Notes under the pieces: model-generated
The model's input: the letters and a program-made list of their open reading frames with translations, nothing else
What the model was told of the DNA's origin: nothing
Database searches by the model: none
NCBI RefSeq assembly: GCF_047600445.1
Contig: NZ_JASGKT010000002.1
Span: 1,054,001-1,118,000, forward strand
Reading direction: 5' to 3'
Length of the DNA stretch: 64,000 nt
Origin: Piscinibacter sp047600445
Lineage (GTDB): Bacteria > Pseudomonadota > Gammaproteobacteria > Burkholderiales > Burkholderiaceae_C
In this document: positions 16,022 to 25,033 of the stretch, piece after piece
Layout: every line of letters begins with the position of its first letter
How positions within the stretch are numbered: the first letter of the stretch is position 1
Translations under genes and position numbers: made by a program

Positions 16022-16961
16022 TCACGACGCCCTCCGCGACGGGTTGTGCATCAGGTGCGCCGGCACGCTGCCCGAGGCCAGCCGGGCGCGCTGGCGGCGC
16101 AGGTCGACGAAGCGCGCGACGGCGTCGAGCAGGTCGTCGTCGGTGGCGAGTTCGAGCGTGTCCACGCCGGCCTGCGCGAGCGCGGCCAGCAGGGCCTCCT
16201 CGCGCACGCGCGCGGCGGCGGCGAAGCGCGCGCGAAAGCCCGGGTCGTGCGTGTCCACCAGCAACTGCTCGCCGGTCTCGGCGTCGCGCATCGTCACCAG
16301 GCCGAGGTCGGGCAGCTCGCGCTCGAGCGGGTCGGACAGGCGCACCGCGGTCACGTCGTGGCGCCGCGCGAGTTCCGCCAGCGCCTGTTCCCAGCCCGGC
16401 GGGCTGATGAAGTCGGACACCACGAACACCGTGCCGCGCCGCCTGACGATGCGCTGGCCGGCGAGCAGCAGGTCGCGCAACTGCGTGGCGCCGGGCGGCG
16501 CCTCGGCCGGCCGCTGCGCCATGCGCTGCAGCAGGCTCAGCACGTGCAGGCGTCCGCCGCGCGCCGGGATCACCGTGTCGACCTCGCTGCCGTAGAGCAG
16601 CGCGCCGACGCGGTTACCGTGGCGCGTCAGCAGCCGCGCCAGCACGCCGACGAACTCGCGCGCCACGCCGCGCTTGGCGCGGCTGCCGGAGCCGAAGTCG
16701 ACGCTCGCGCTGAGGTCGACCAGGAACCACGCCGCCACCTCGCGGTCTTCGGTGAACTGGCGCACGTAGGGCTGCTGCAGCCGCGCGGTGACGTTCCAGT
16801 CGATGTGGCGCACGTCGTCGTGGTGCTGGTATTCGCGCAGGTCGGCCAGGTCGAGCCCGGCGCCGCGCATCAGCGTGCGGTAGTCGCCCTGCAGCAGGCC
16901 GTCGAGACGGCGGATCACCGTCCACTCCAGGCGGCGGAGCAGGGTGTCCGAGTCGGAGGCC

Positions 16962-16990
<29 letters not shown>
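16022..16990 (-). CDS. DUF58 domain-containing protein
   Basis: This 322-aa cytosolic protein carries the DUF58 signature DLREYQHHDDVRHIDWNVTAR near residues 50-70, followed by a VWA-like fold with FLVDLSASVDFG as a degenerate MIDAS. DUF58 proteins sit between MoxR ATPases and VWA membrane proteins, as here, and are thought to act as adaptors in MoxR-dependent maturation. The start overlaps the 3' end of the moxR gene by 29 bp, which indicates tight co-translation. Confidence 0.9.
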
Positions 16991-17981
<991 letters not shown>

Positions 17982-17998
17982 GCGGCTCCTTCGGAGTG

Positions 17999-18988
17999 TC
18001 AGAACGGTGGCATGCCCGCGCCCGCCGCGGCGTTCTCGATCGGCACCGCGAAGCCGATGCCGACGAACACGCGCTGGCGCGTGGGGTTCATGATGGCGGT
18101 GACGATGCCGACCACCTCGCCGTCCATCGTCACCAGCGGGCCGCCCGAGTTGCCGGGGTTGGCCGCGGCGTCGAACTGGATCAGGTTGGTCAGCGTGCGT
18201 TCGCCCTCGGGCGAGCGGAACTCGCGCTTCAGCCCGGAGACGATGCCCTCCGAGGCCGAGGGCCCGACGCCGAACGGGAAGCCGACCGCCATCACGCGGT
18301 CGCCGGGCGCGAGGTCGGTGGTGCTGCGCATCGTGGCGGCGGCCAGGTCGTCGGGGATCTTGTCGGCGCGCAGCACGGCGAGGTCGTGCTCGGGCATCAC
18401 GGTCAGCAGCCGGGCGTCGCTCTCCAGGCCGTCCATGAAGGTCACGCGCACGCGCTCGGCGCCCATCACCACGTGCAGGTTGGTCAGGATGGTGCCGTTG
18501 TCGACGATCACCACGCCGGTGCCGACGCCGCGCTCCTCGAAGCCGGGCAGCTCGCCGGCGTCGCGCCGGGCATGCGGGTCTTCGGCGCCGGCCGGCTCGC
18601 GGCGCGCCTTGCGCTCTGGGCGCGGCTTGTCGCCTTCGCGGTCGTAGCCGATCACGCGCACCACCGAGGGGATGATCTTGTCGTAGGCCCGCGCCGCCGC
18701 CGAGGCGAGCGGCTTCTCGGCGATCGATTCGCGCACCAGGTGGTCGATCTGCTCGAAGCTCAGCGGCGCGGGCGGGCGCGGGCCGTTGCGCCACAACAGT
18801 GCAACGGGCAGGAGCAGCAGCACGGCGGCGATCCACAGCGCGCGTTCGTGGCGGGCGGCGAAGCTGCGCAGGCGGGAAGGGCGGCGCGCGGCCGCCGGCG
18901 CCTCGGGGGCGCTCGCCGGCGCGGGCGGCGGCTCGGCGGAAGCGGCCACCCCTCGGCGAGATCGGCTGTACAGCGGTGCCTTCTTCAT
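17999..18988 (-). CDS. Membrane-anchored trypsin-like serine protease (S1C/DegP-type, no PDZ domain)
   Basis: This 329-aa protein has a cytosolic Pro/Ala-rich N-terminus, one transmembrane helix (LWIAAVLLLLPVALLW, about residues 52-67) and a periplasmic protease domain. The His is in LTNLHVV, the Asp in EHDLAVL and the Ser in GNSGGP. It ends about 35 residues after the Ser motif, so the PDZ domain usual for DegP/DegS is absent. A low-complexity charged insert of roughly 45 residues (GDKPRPERKARREP region) precedes the catalytic His. It is placed to act in envelope quality control, and heads the probable operon with moxR. Confidence 0.85.
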   Translation of the reverse strand: MKKAPLYSRSRRGVAASAEPPPAPASAPEAPAAARRPSRLRSFAARHERALWIAAVLLLLPVALLWRNGPRPPAPLSFEQIDHLVRESIAEKPLASAAARAYDKIIPSVVRVIGYDREGDKPRPERKARREPAGAEDPHARRDAGELPGFEERGVGTGVVIVDNGTILTNLHVVMGAERVRVTFMDGLESDARLLTVMPEHDLAVLRADKIPDDLAAATMRSTTDLAPGDRVMAVGFPFGVGPSASEGIVSGLKREFRSPEGERTLTNLIQFDAAANPGNSGGPLVTMDGEVVGIVTAIMNPTRQRVFVGIGFAVPIENAAAGAGMPPF

Positions 18989-19081
18989 CGGCTGCTCCGG
19001 TGCGGCGCCCTGGGGACGGGATGCGCTGCAACGGTAGCACGTCCGCGCGGCCCGTGTCACAGGCAAGGCATCATCGGGCCC

Positions 19082-19888
19082 ATGTGGATCGACACGCACT
19101 GCCACCTCGACGCGCCCGAGTTCGACGCCGACCGCGACGCGGTGGCCGCGCGCGCCCGCGCCGCCGGCGTGGCGGCGATGGTGCTGCCGGCCGTGGAAGC
19201 GGGCAACTTCGCCGCGGTGCGCGAGCTTGCGCATGCGCACGGCCTGGCCTACGCGCTCGGCATCCACCCGCTGTTCGTGGCGCGGGCGGCCGAGGAAGAC
19301 CTGGAGCGCCTCGACGCCGAACTCGCGCGCCTGCGCGGCGATGCGCGGCTGGTGGCCGTCGGCGAGATCGGCCTCGACCACTTCGTGCCGGGGCACGACC
19401 GCGAGCGCCAGGAGCGCTTCTACGCGGCGCAGCTCGCCATCGCGCGGCGCCACGGCCTGCCGGTGATCCTGCACGTGCGGCGCTCGGCCGACGCGCTGCT
19501 GAAGCACCTGCGCCGCATCGAGGTCGGCGGCGGCATCGCCCATGCCTTCAACGGCAGCGCGCAGCAGGCGCGCGGCTTCGTCGAGCGCGGCCTGAAGCTC
19601 GGCTTCGGCGGCGCGGCCACCTTCGAGCGCGCCTTGCAGATCCGCGAGCTGGCGCGCACGCTGCCGCTGGAGGCCATCGTCACCGAGACCGACGCGCCCG
19701 ACATCCCGCCGCAGTGGCTGTACCGCAGCGCCGCGCAGCGCGCCGCCGGGGCGAGCAGCCGCAACGAACCCGCCGAGCTGCCGCGCATAGGCGCCGTGCT
19801 GGCCGGCCTGCGCGGCATGGCGGTGGATGAGTTCGCCGCGGCGACGGCGGCCAATGCGCGCGCCGCGCTGCCGGGGCTGTGCGCATGA
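19082..19888 (+). CDS. TatD-family metal-dependent hydrolase
   Basis: The 268-aa amidohydrolase-fold protein begins with the metal-binding DTHCHLD motif and has GEIGLDHF, ILHVRRSADALL and TETDAPDIPPQW, the standard TatD DNase signatures. TatD proteins are 3'-5' exonucleases/DNases linked to DNA repair and fragmentation. The ATG at 19082 gives the family N-terminus. It is the first gene of a four-gene chain linked by ATGA overlaps. The family is secure; whether it is TatD, YcfH or YjjV type is not resolved. Confidence 0.9.
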   Translation: MWIDTHCHLDAPEFDADRDAVAARARAAGVAAMVLPAVEAGNFAAVRELAHAHGLAYALGIHPLFVARAAEEDLERLDAELARLRGDARLVAVGEIGLDHFVPGHDRERQERFYAAQLAIARRHGLPVILHVRRSADALLKHLRRIEVGGGIAHAFNGSAQQARGFVERGLKLGFGGAATFERALQIRELARTLPLEAIVTETDAPDIPPQWLYRSAAQRAAGASSRNEPAELPRIGAVLAGLRGMAVDEFAAATAANARAALPGLCA

Positions 19889-20382
19889 GCGATCTGCTGC
19901 AAGGCCTGGCCCCGGTGATCGTGCGCGACACGCGGCTGGTGGTGCTGGGCAGCTTCCCGGGCGTGGCCTCGCTGCGCGCGCGGCAGTACTACGCCCATCC
20001 GCGCAACCAGTTCTGGCCGCTGCTGTCGGCGATCTGGGGTGTCGATCTCGTCGCGCTGCCCTATGCCGAGCGCCTGGCCGAAGTGCGGCGGCGCGGCCTG
20101 GGCATCTGGGACGTCTACGCCCACTGCCGGCGCGAGGGCAGTCTGGACAGCGCGATCGAAGACAGCGTGCCCAACGACCTGGCGAGCCTGAAGCTCCGCG
20201 CGCCCCGGCTCGAGGCCGTGGCGCACAACGGCGGCGAATCGGCGCGCGCGATGGCGATCACGCGCACGCTCGGCGTGGCGGTGCTGCGCCTGCCTTCCAC
20301 CAGCCCGGCCAATGCGAGCTGGAGCTTCGAGCGCAAGCTCGCGGCCTGGCGCGCGGCCTTCTCGACACACGGACTGGCATGA
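19885..20382 (+). CDS. DNA-deoxyinosine glycosylase (uracil-DNA glycosylase superfamily)
   Basis: This 165-aa protein has the superfamily motifs GSFPG near residue 24, YYAHPRNQFWPLL, and the late LPSTSPAN segment, matching the hypoxanthine-DNA glycosylase group. It would remove deaminated bases (hypoxanthine, possibly uracil) from DNA to start base-excision repair. The ATG overlaps the tatD stop (ATGA), and its own stop overlaps the next ATG the same way. Coupling to a TatD nuclease fits a DNA-maintenance role. Confidence 0.85.
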   Translation: MSDLLQGLAPVIVRDTRLVVLGSFPGVASLRARQYYAHPRNQFWPLLSAIWGVDLVALPYAERLAEVRRRGLGIWDVYAHCRREGSLDSAIEDSVPNDLASLKLRAPRLEAVAHNGGESARAMAITRTLGVAVLRLPSTSPANASWSFERKLAAWRAAFSTHGLA

Positions 20383-21161
20383 CGACGAAGAAGAAGGCCG
20401 CGCCCGCGCTGGCGCCGGCCACGCTCTCCGAGCACGACGGCGTGCGCTACCTGCACCTGGGCACGCCCTGGGTGCAGGGCGCGATGCGGCTGCGCAAGCC
20501 CGAGCACATCGAGCTGGAGTACGTGCAGCGCATGATGGCCTGGATGCTGCTGCGCCCGGCCGCCGAGCTGGCGCGCGGCCACGCGGTGCAGCTCGGCCTG
20601 GGCGCCGGCGCGATCACGCGCTTCACGCACGGCGTGATGAAGATGAGGACGACCGTGATCGAGATCAATCCAGGCGTCATCGCCGCGAACCGCCTGTACT
20701 TCCGCCTGCCCGCCGACGGCGCGCGCCTGCGCGTGCTGGAGATGGACGCGCAGCACTGGCTGGACGCGGTGGCCGAGCCGGGCTCGGTGGACGCGCTGTG
20801 CGTCGACCTGTACGACCACGAAGCCGCCGCCCCGGCGCTGGACGACGAGGCCTTCTACCGCGCCTGCGCGCGCGTGCTGGGCGAGGGCGGCGTGATGAGC
20901 GTCAACCTGTTCGGCCGCCACGCCAGCTTCGCGCGCAGCGCCAGGCGCATCGCCGCCGCCTTCGACGGCGGCAGCGTGGTCTCGCTGCAACCCACGCGCG
21001 AGGGCAACACCGTCGTGCTGGCGCTCAAGCGCGCCGGCCTGCCCGAGCGTGAAGAACTCGCCGCGCGCGCGCAACAGCTCGACACCCGCTACGGCTTGCC
21101 GGCGCGAAAATGGCTGCGCATGATCCGGCCTTTGCCGGACGCCGTGGTGGCTCGCGCATGA
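20379..21161 (+). CDS. Spermidine synthase-like methyltransferase-fold protein
   Basis: The 260-aa protein has the Rossmann fold of the spermidine synthase family: VQLGLGAGAITRF (nucleotide-binding loop), TVIEINPGVIAANR (acidic end of strand 2) and DALCVDLYDHEAAAP. It lacks the full N-terminal beta-domain of SpeE, and the usual catalytic-site pattern is not evident. It belongs to the short SpeE-like proteins of uncertain substrate. It is joined by 4-nt overlaps to the glycosylase upstream and the GspE-like ATPase downstream. Confidence 0.75.
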   Translation: MTTKKKAAPALAPATLSEHDGVRYLHLGTPWVQGAMRLRKPEHIELEYVQRMMAWMLLRPAAELARGHAVQLGLGAGAITRFTHGVMKMRTTVIEINPGVIAANRLYFRLPADGARLRVLEMDAQHWLDAVAEPGSVDALCVDLYDHEAAAPALDDEAFYRACARVLGEGGVMSVNLFGRHASFARSARRIAAAFDGGSVVSLQPTREGNTVVLALKRAGLPEREELAARAQQLDTRYGLPARKWLRMIRPLPDAVVARA

Positions 21162-22948
21162 ACGCTCCCGATCTCGCCCTCGACAAACCGCACGTCGGCC
21201 CGCTCGACTGGCGCGTGCTGCTGCGCTGGCTGCGCAAGGACGGCATGCTCAGCGACGAGGTGGCGCGCGCCACCGAGAAGCGCTTCCACGGCACCGACAG
21301 CCGCCAGCACCCGCTGGTGCGCCTCGCCGGCCTGGGCCTGCTGCGCGACAAGGAGCCGGGCAAGGGCCGCGTGCTCGACGTGGAGGCGCTCACCGAATGG
21401 CTGGCCGAGCGCGTCAAGCTGCCCTACCTGCGCATCGACCCGCTCAAGGCCGACGTCGGCCGCGTCGCCGAGGTGATGTCGATCAGCTACGCCGAGCGGC
21501 GCCGCGCGCTGCCGCTGAACGTCGGCCCGCGCGACGTGACCATCGCCACCTGCGAGCCCTGCGACCTGGGCTGGGTCGGTGAGATCGAGGCGCACACCGG
21601 CAAGCCGGTGCGGCTGGTGGTGGTGAGCCCGGCCGAGCTGCAGAAGTACACCACCGAGTTCTATTCGCTGTCGCGCTCGGTGCGCGCCGCGATCAAGACC
21701 GGCGAGACCTCGGCGATCGCCAGCTTCGAGCAGCTCGTCGAGCTGGGCCGCAGCAACAAGCAGCTCGACGCCAACGACCAGGGCGTGGTGCAGGTGGTCG
21801 ACTGGCTGTGGCAGTACGCCTTCGACCAGCGCGCCAGCGACATCCACCTCGAGCCGCGCCGCGAGCGCTCGGTGATCCGCTTCCGCATCGACGGCGTGAT
21901 GCACAACGTCTACCAGGTGCCGCCGGGCGTGCTGAACGCGATGATCGCGCGCATCAAGCTGCTCGGCCGCATGGACGTGGTCGAGAAGCGCCGCCCGCTG
22001 GACGGCCGCATCAAGACGCGCAACCCGGCCGGCGAGGAGGTGGAGATGCGCCTGTCGACGCTGCCCACCGCCTTCGGCGAGAAGATGGTGATGCGCATCT
22101 TCGACCCCGAGACCACCGTCAAGTCGATCGACGCGCTGGGCTTCGGCGCGCACGACGGCAGGCGCTGGGAAGGCCTGGTGACACAGGCGCACGGCATCAT
22201 CCTCGTCACCGGGCCTACCGGCTCGGGCAAGACCACCACGCTGTACTCGACGCTGCGCCGCCTGGCCACCGACGAGGTGAACGTCTGCACCGTCGAAGAC
22301 CCGATCGAGATGATCCAGCCGGCCTTCAACCAGACGCAGGTGCAGCCGGCCATCGAGCTGAACTTCGCCGAGGGCCTGCGCGCGCTGATGCGGCAGGACC
22401 CGGACATCATCATGGTCGGCGAGATCCGCGACCTCGAAACCGCCGAGATGGCGATCCAGGCCGCGCTGACCGGCCACCTCGTCTTCAGCACGCTGCACAC
22501 CAACGACTCGGTGTCGGCCATCACCCGGCTGGAAGACCTGGGCGTGCCGCCCTACCTGATCGGCGCCACGGTGATCGGCGTGCTCGCGCAGCGCCTGGTG
22601 CGCACGCTGTGCCCGGCCTGCAAAAAGCCCGACGAGGCGCTGTCGCGCGACGCGCTGGACGAACTCGTCAAGCCCTGGCGCCTGAGCGGCGCGGTCAAGC
22701 CCTACAAGCCGGTGGGCTGCCTCGAATGCCGCATGACCGGCTACCGTGGCCGCGCCGGCCTGTACGAACTGCTGACCATCGGCGAGGAAGAACGCCAGTG
22801 CATCACCCCCACCACCGACCTGGCGCGCCTGCGCAAGCAGGCGCTGCACGGCGGCCTGCGCCCGCTGCGCGTGGCCGGCGCGATGAAGGTGGCCGAAGGG
22901 CTGACGACCATGGAAGAAGTGCTGCGCGCCACGCCCGGCTGGGCGTGA
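21158..22948 (+). CDS. GspE/PilB-family secretion ATPase
   Basis: The 596-aa ATPase has an N-terminal MshEN-type region (about residues 1-180). A T2SSE domain follows with Walker A GPTGSGKTTT, an Asp box, Walker B-like MVGEIRDLETAE and the His box LHTNDSVSAI. A zinc site is formed by CPAC and CLEC about 40 residues apart. It should drive assembly of a type II secretion pseudopilus, a type IV pilus or a related machine. No other secretion or pilus genes are in the window, so the partner apparatus must be encoded elsewhere. It overlaps the upstream gene by 4 nt. Confidence 0.9.
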   Translation: MNAPDLALDKPHVGPLDWRVLLRWLRKDGMLSDEVARATEKRFHGTDSRQHPLVRLAGLGLLRDKEPGKGRVLDVEALTEWLAERVKLPYLRIDPLKADVGRVAEVMSISYAERRRALPLNVGPRDVTIATCEPCDLGWVGEIEAHTGKPVRLVVVSPAELQKYTTEFYSLSRSVRAAIKTGETSAIASFEQLVELGRSNKQLDANDQGVVQVVDWLWQYAFDQRASDIHLEPRRERSVIRFRIDGVMHNVYQVPPGVLNAMIARIKLLGRMDVVEKRRPLDGRIKTRNPAGEEVEMRLSTLPTAFGEKMVMRIFDPETTVKSIDALGFGAHDGRRWEGLVTQAHGIILVTGPTGSGKTTTLYSTLRRLATDEVNVCTVEDPIEMIQPAFNQTQVQPAIELNFAEGLRALMRQDPDIIMVGEIRDLETAEMAIQAALTGHLVFSTLHTNDSVSAITRLEDLGVPPYLIGATVIGVLAQRLVRTLCPACKKPDEALSRDALDELVKPWRLSGAVKPYKPVGCLECRMTGYRGRAGLYELLTIGEEERQCITPTTDLARLRKQALHGGLRPLRVAGAMKVAEGLTTMEEVLRATPGWA

Positions 22949-23036
22949 CTTCATGCTACGTGTAAACCACACAGGGAGCCGGGGCATCGCTGCCTAGAAT
23001 CCGCCGCGAACCATTCCGTCTTCGGAGGAGAAAGCG

Positions 23037-23501
23037 GTGAAGATCAAAAGCCAGCGCGACTTCTGGTCGGGCCTGATGTTCGTGGTCGTCGGCCTGGGCT
23101 TCGCCTGGGGCGCCACCGAATACAGCTTCGGCACCTCGGCCCGCCCCGGCCCCGGCTACTTCCCCTTCGGCCTGGGCATCCTGACGGCGCTGCTCGGCGC
23201 CATCGTGCTGTTCCAGGCGCTGACCATCGAGACCGAAGGCGGCGACCCGGTCGGCGCCTTCGCCTGGAAGCCGCTCGGTTTCATCGTGCTGACCGTCGCG
23301 ATCTTCGGCTGGGCGCTGCCGCACCTGGGCATGGTGATCGCGCTGCCGCTGCTGGTGGTGATCGCGGCGCTGGCCGGCGACGAGTTCCACTGGGGCGAGG
23401 CACTGGTCAACGCCGCCATCCTCACGGCGGGCTGCTGGCTGGTTTTCATCGTCGGCCTGAGCCTGACGATCCCGCTGTGGCCGTCGTTCATCGGCAACTG
23501 A
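23037..23501 (+). CDS. tctB: Tripartite tricarboxylate transporter small membrane subunit TctB
   Basis: This 154-aa protein has four predicted transmembrane helices and the TctB-typical opening: a charged N-terminus, FWSGLMFVVVGLGFAWGA and then ARPGPGYFP. TctB pairs with the large subunit TctA to import carboxylates with a periplasmic Bug-type binding protein. The GTG start at 23037 follows a strong GGAGGAG. A TAGAAT -10-like box lies at 22995-23000 without a good -35. tctA follows after 10 bp; no tctC lies in this operon. Confidence 0.9.
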   Translation: MKIKSQRDFWSGLMFVVVGLGFAWGATEYSFGTSARPGPGYFPFGLGILTALLGAIVLFQALTIETEGGDPVGAFAWKPLGFIVLTVAIFGWALPHLGMVIALPLLVVIAALAGDEFHWGEALVNAAILTAGCWLVFIVGLSLTIPLWPSFIGN

Positions 23502-23511
23502 GGACGACGCC

Positions 23512-25026
23512 ATGGAACTGCTCTCGAACCTGGCGCTCGGCTTCGGCGTCGCCTTCACCTTCCAGAACCTGCTGTACGCGCTGGGTGGCTGCATCCTGGG
23601 CACGCTGATCGGCGTGCTGCCCGGCCTCGGCCCGGTGGCCACCATCGCGATGCTGCTGCCGTCGATCTACGCGCTCGACGCGACGCCGGCGCTGATCATG
23701 CTGGCCGGCATCTACTACGGTGCGCAGTACGGCGGCTCGACCACCGCGATCCTGATCAACGTGCCGGGCGAGTCCAGCTCGGTGGTCACCGCGATCGACG
23801 GCTACCAGATGGCGCGCCAGGGCCGCGCCGGCGCGGCGCTCGCCGCGGCCGGCCTGGGCTCGTTCTTCGCCGGCTGCGTCGGCACGGTGATCATCGCCGC
23901 CTTCGCGCCGCCGCTGACCGAGCTGGCCTTCAAGTTCGGCCCGGCCGAGTACTTCTCGCTGATGGTGCTGGGCCTGATCGGCGCCGTAGTGCTGGCCTCG
24001 GGCTCGCTGATCAAGGCGATCGCGATGATCCTGCTCGGCCTGCTGCTGGGCCAGATCAACACCGACGTGATCTCCGGCACGCCGCGCTACAGCTTCGACA
24101 TTCCCGAGCTGACCGACGGCATCAACTTCGTCGCCATCGCGATGGGCGTGTTCGGCTTCGGCGAGATCATCGCCAACCTGGGCAAGCCGGCCGAGCACCG
24201 CGAGGTGTTCACGAAGGACGTGAAGGGCCTGTGGCCGACGGTGCAGGACTTCAAGGACGCCTTCCCCGCCGTGCTGCGCGGCACCGCGCTGGGCTCCCTC
24301 CTCGGCGTGCTGCCCGGCGGCGGCGCGCTGCTGGCCGCGTTCGCGGCCTACACGCTGGAGAAGAAGTCGCGCGGCCGCCCCGGCGAGGTGCCGTTCGGCA
24401 AGGGCAACATCCGCGGCGTGGCCGGCCCCGAGTCGGCCAACAACGCCGGCGCGCAGACCAGCTTCATCCCGATGCTGACGCTGGGCATCCCGCCCAACGC
24501 GGTGATGGCGCTGATGGTCGGCGCGATGACCATCAAGGGCATCCAGCCCGGCCCGCAGGTGATGACCAGCAACCCGCAGCTCTTCTGGGGCCTGATCGCC
24601 TCGATGTGGGTCGGCAACCTGATGCTGATCATCCTGAACCTGCCGCTGATCGGCATGTGGATCAAGCTGCTGACGGTGCCTTACCGCTTCCTGTTCCCGG
24701 CCATCATGTCGTTCTGCTGCATCGGCCTGTACACGCTGAACAACAACCCCTTCGACGTCTACATGGGCGCGGGCTTCGCGGTGGTCGGCTACCTCTTCTA
24801 CAAGCTCGCGTGCGAACCGGCGCCGCTGCTGCTGGGCTTCATCCTCGGGCCGATGATGGAAGAGAACCTGCGCCGCGCGCTGCTGCTGTCGCGCGGCGAC
24901 TGGAGCACCTTCCTGACGCGCCCGCTGTCGGCCGGCCTGCTGGTGGCCGCGGCGCTGATGGTCGTGGTGGTGATGCTGCCGTCGATCAAGAACAAGCGCG
25001 AAGAGGCCTTCCAGGACGCGGATTGA
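23512..25026 (+). CDS. tctA: Tripartite tricarboxylate transporter large membrane subunit TctA
   Basis: The 504-aa integral membrane protein shows the two related GVLPG motifs of TctA, GVLPGLGPVATIAML near residue 40 and GVLPGGGALLAAFAAY near residue 265, reflecting the internal repeat. LTLGIPPNAVMALMVGAM marks the second half. About twelve transmembrane helices are expected. It imports a di- or tricarboxylate or related acid; the substrate depends on an unlinked binding protein, possibly one like the Bug protein at the end of this window. tctB is immediately upstream. Confidence 0.93.
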   Translation: MELLSNLALGFGVAFTFQNLLYALGGCILGTLIGVLPGLGPVATIAMLLPSIYALDATPALIMLAGIYYGAQYGGSTTAILINVPGESSSVVTAIDGYQMARQGRAGAALAAAGLGSFFAGCVGTVIIAAFAPPLTELAFKFGPAEYFSLMVLGLIGAVVLASGSLIKAIAMILLGLLLGQINTDVISGTPRYSFDIPELTDGINFVAIAMGVFGFGEIIANLGKPAEHREVFTKDVKGLWPTVQDFKDAFPAVLRGTALGSLLGVLPGGGALLAAFAAYTLEKKSRGRPGEVPFGKGNIRGVAGPESANNAGAQTSFIPMLTLGIPPNAVMALMVGAMTIKGIQPGPQVMTSNPQLFWGLIASMWVGNLMLIILNLPLIGMWIKLLTVPYRFLFPAIMSFCCIGLYTLNNNPFDVYMGAGFAVVGYLFYKLACEPAPLLLGFILGPMMEENLRRALLLSRGDWSTFLTRPLSAGLLVAAALMVVVVMLPSIKNKREEAFQDAD

Positions 25027-25033
25027 CCCGCGC

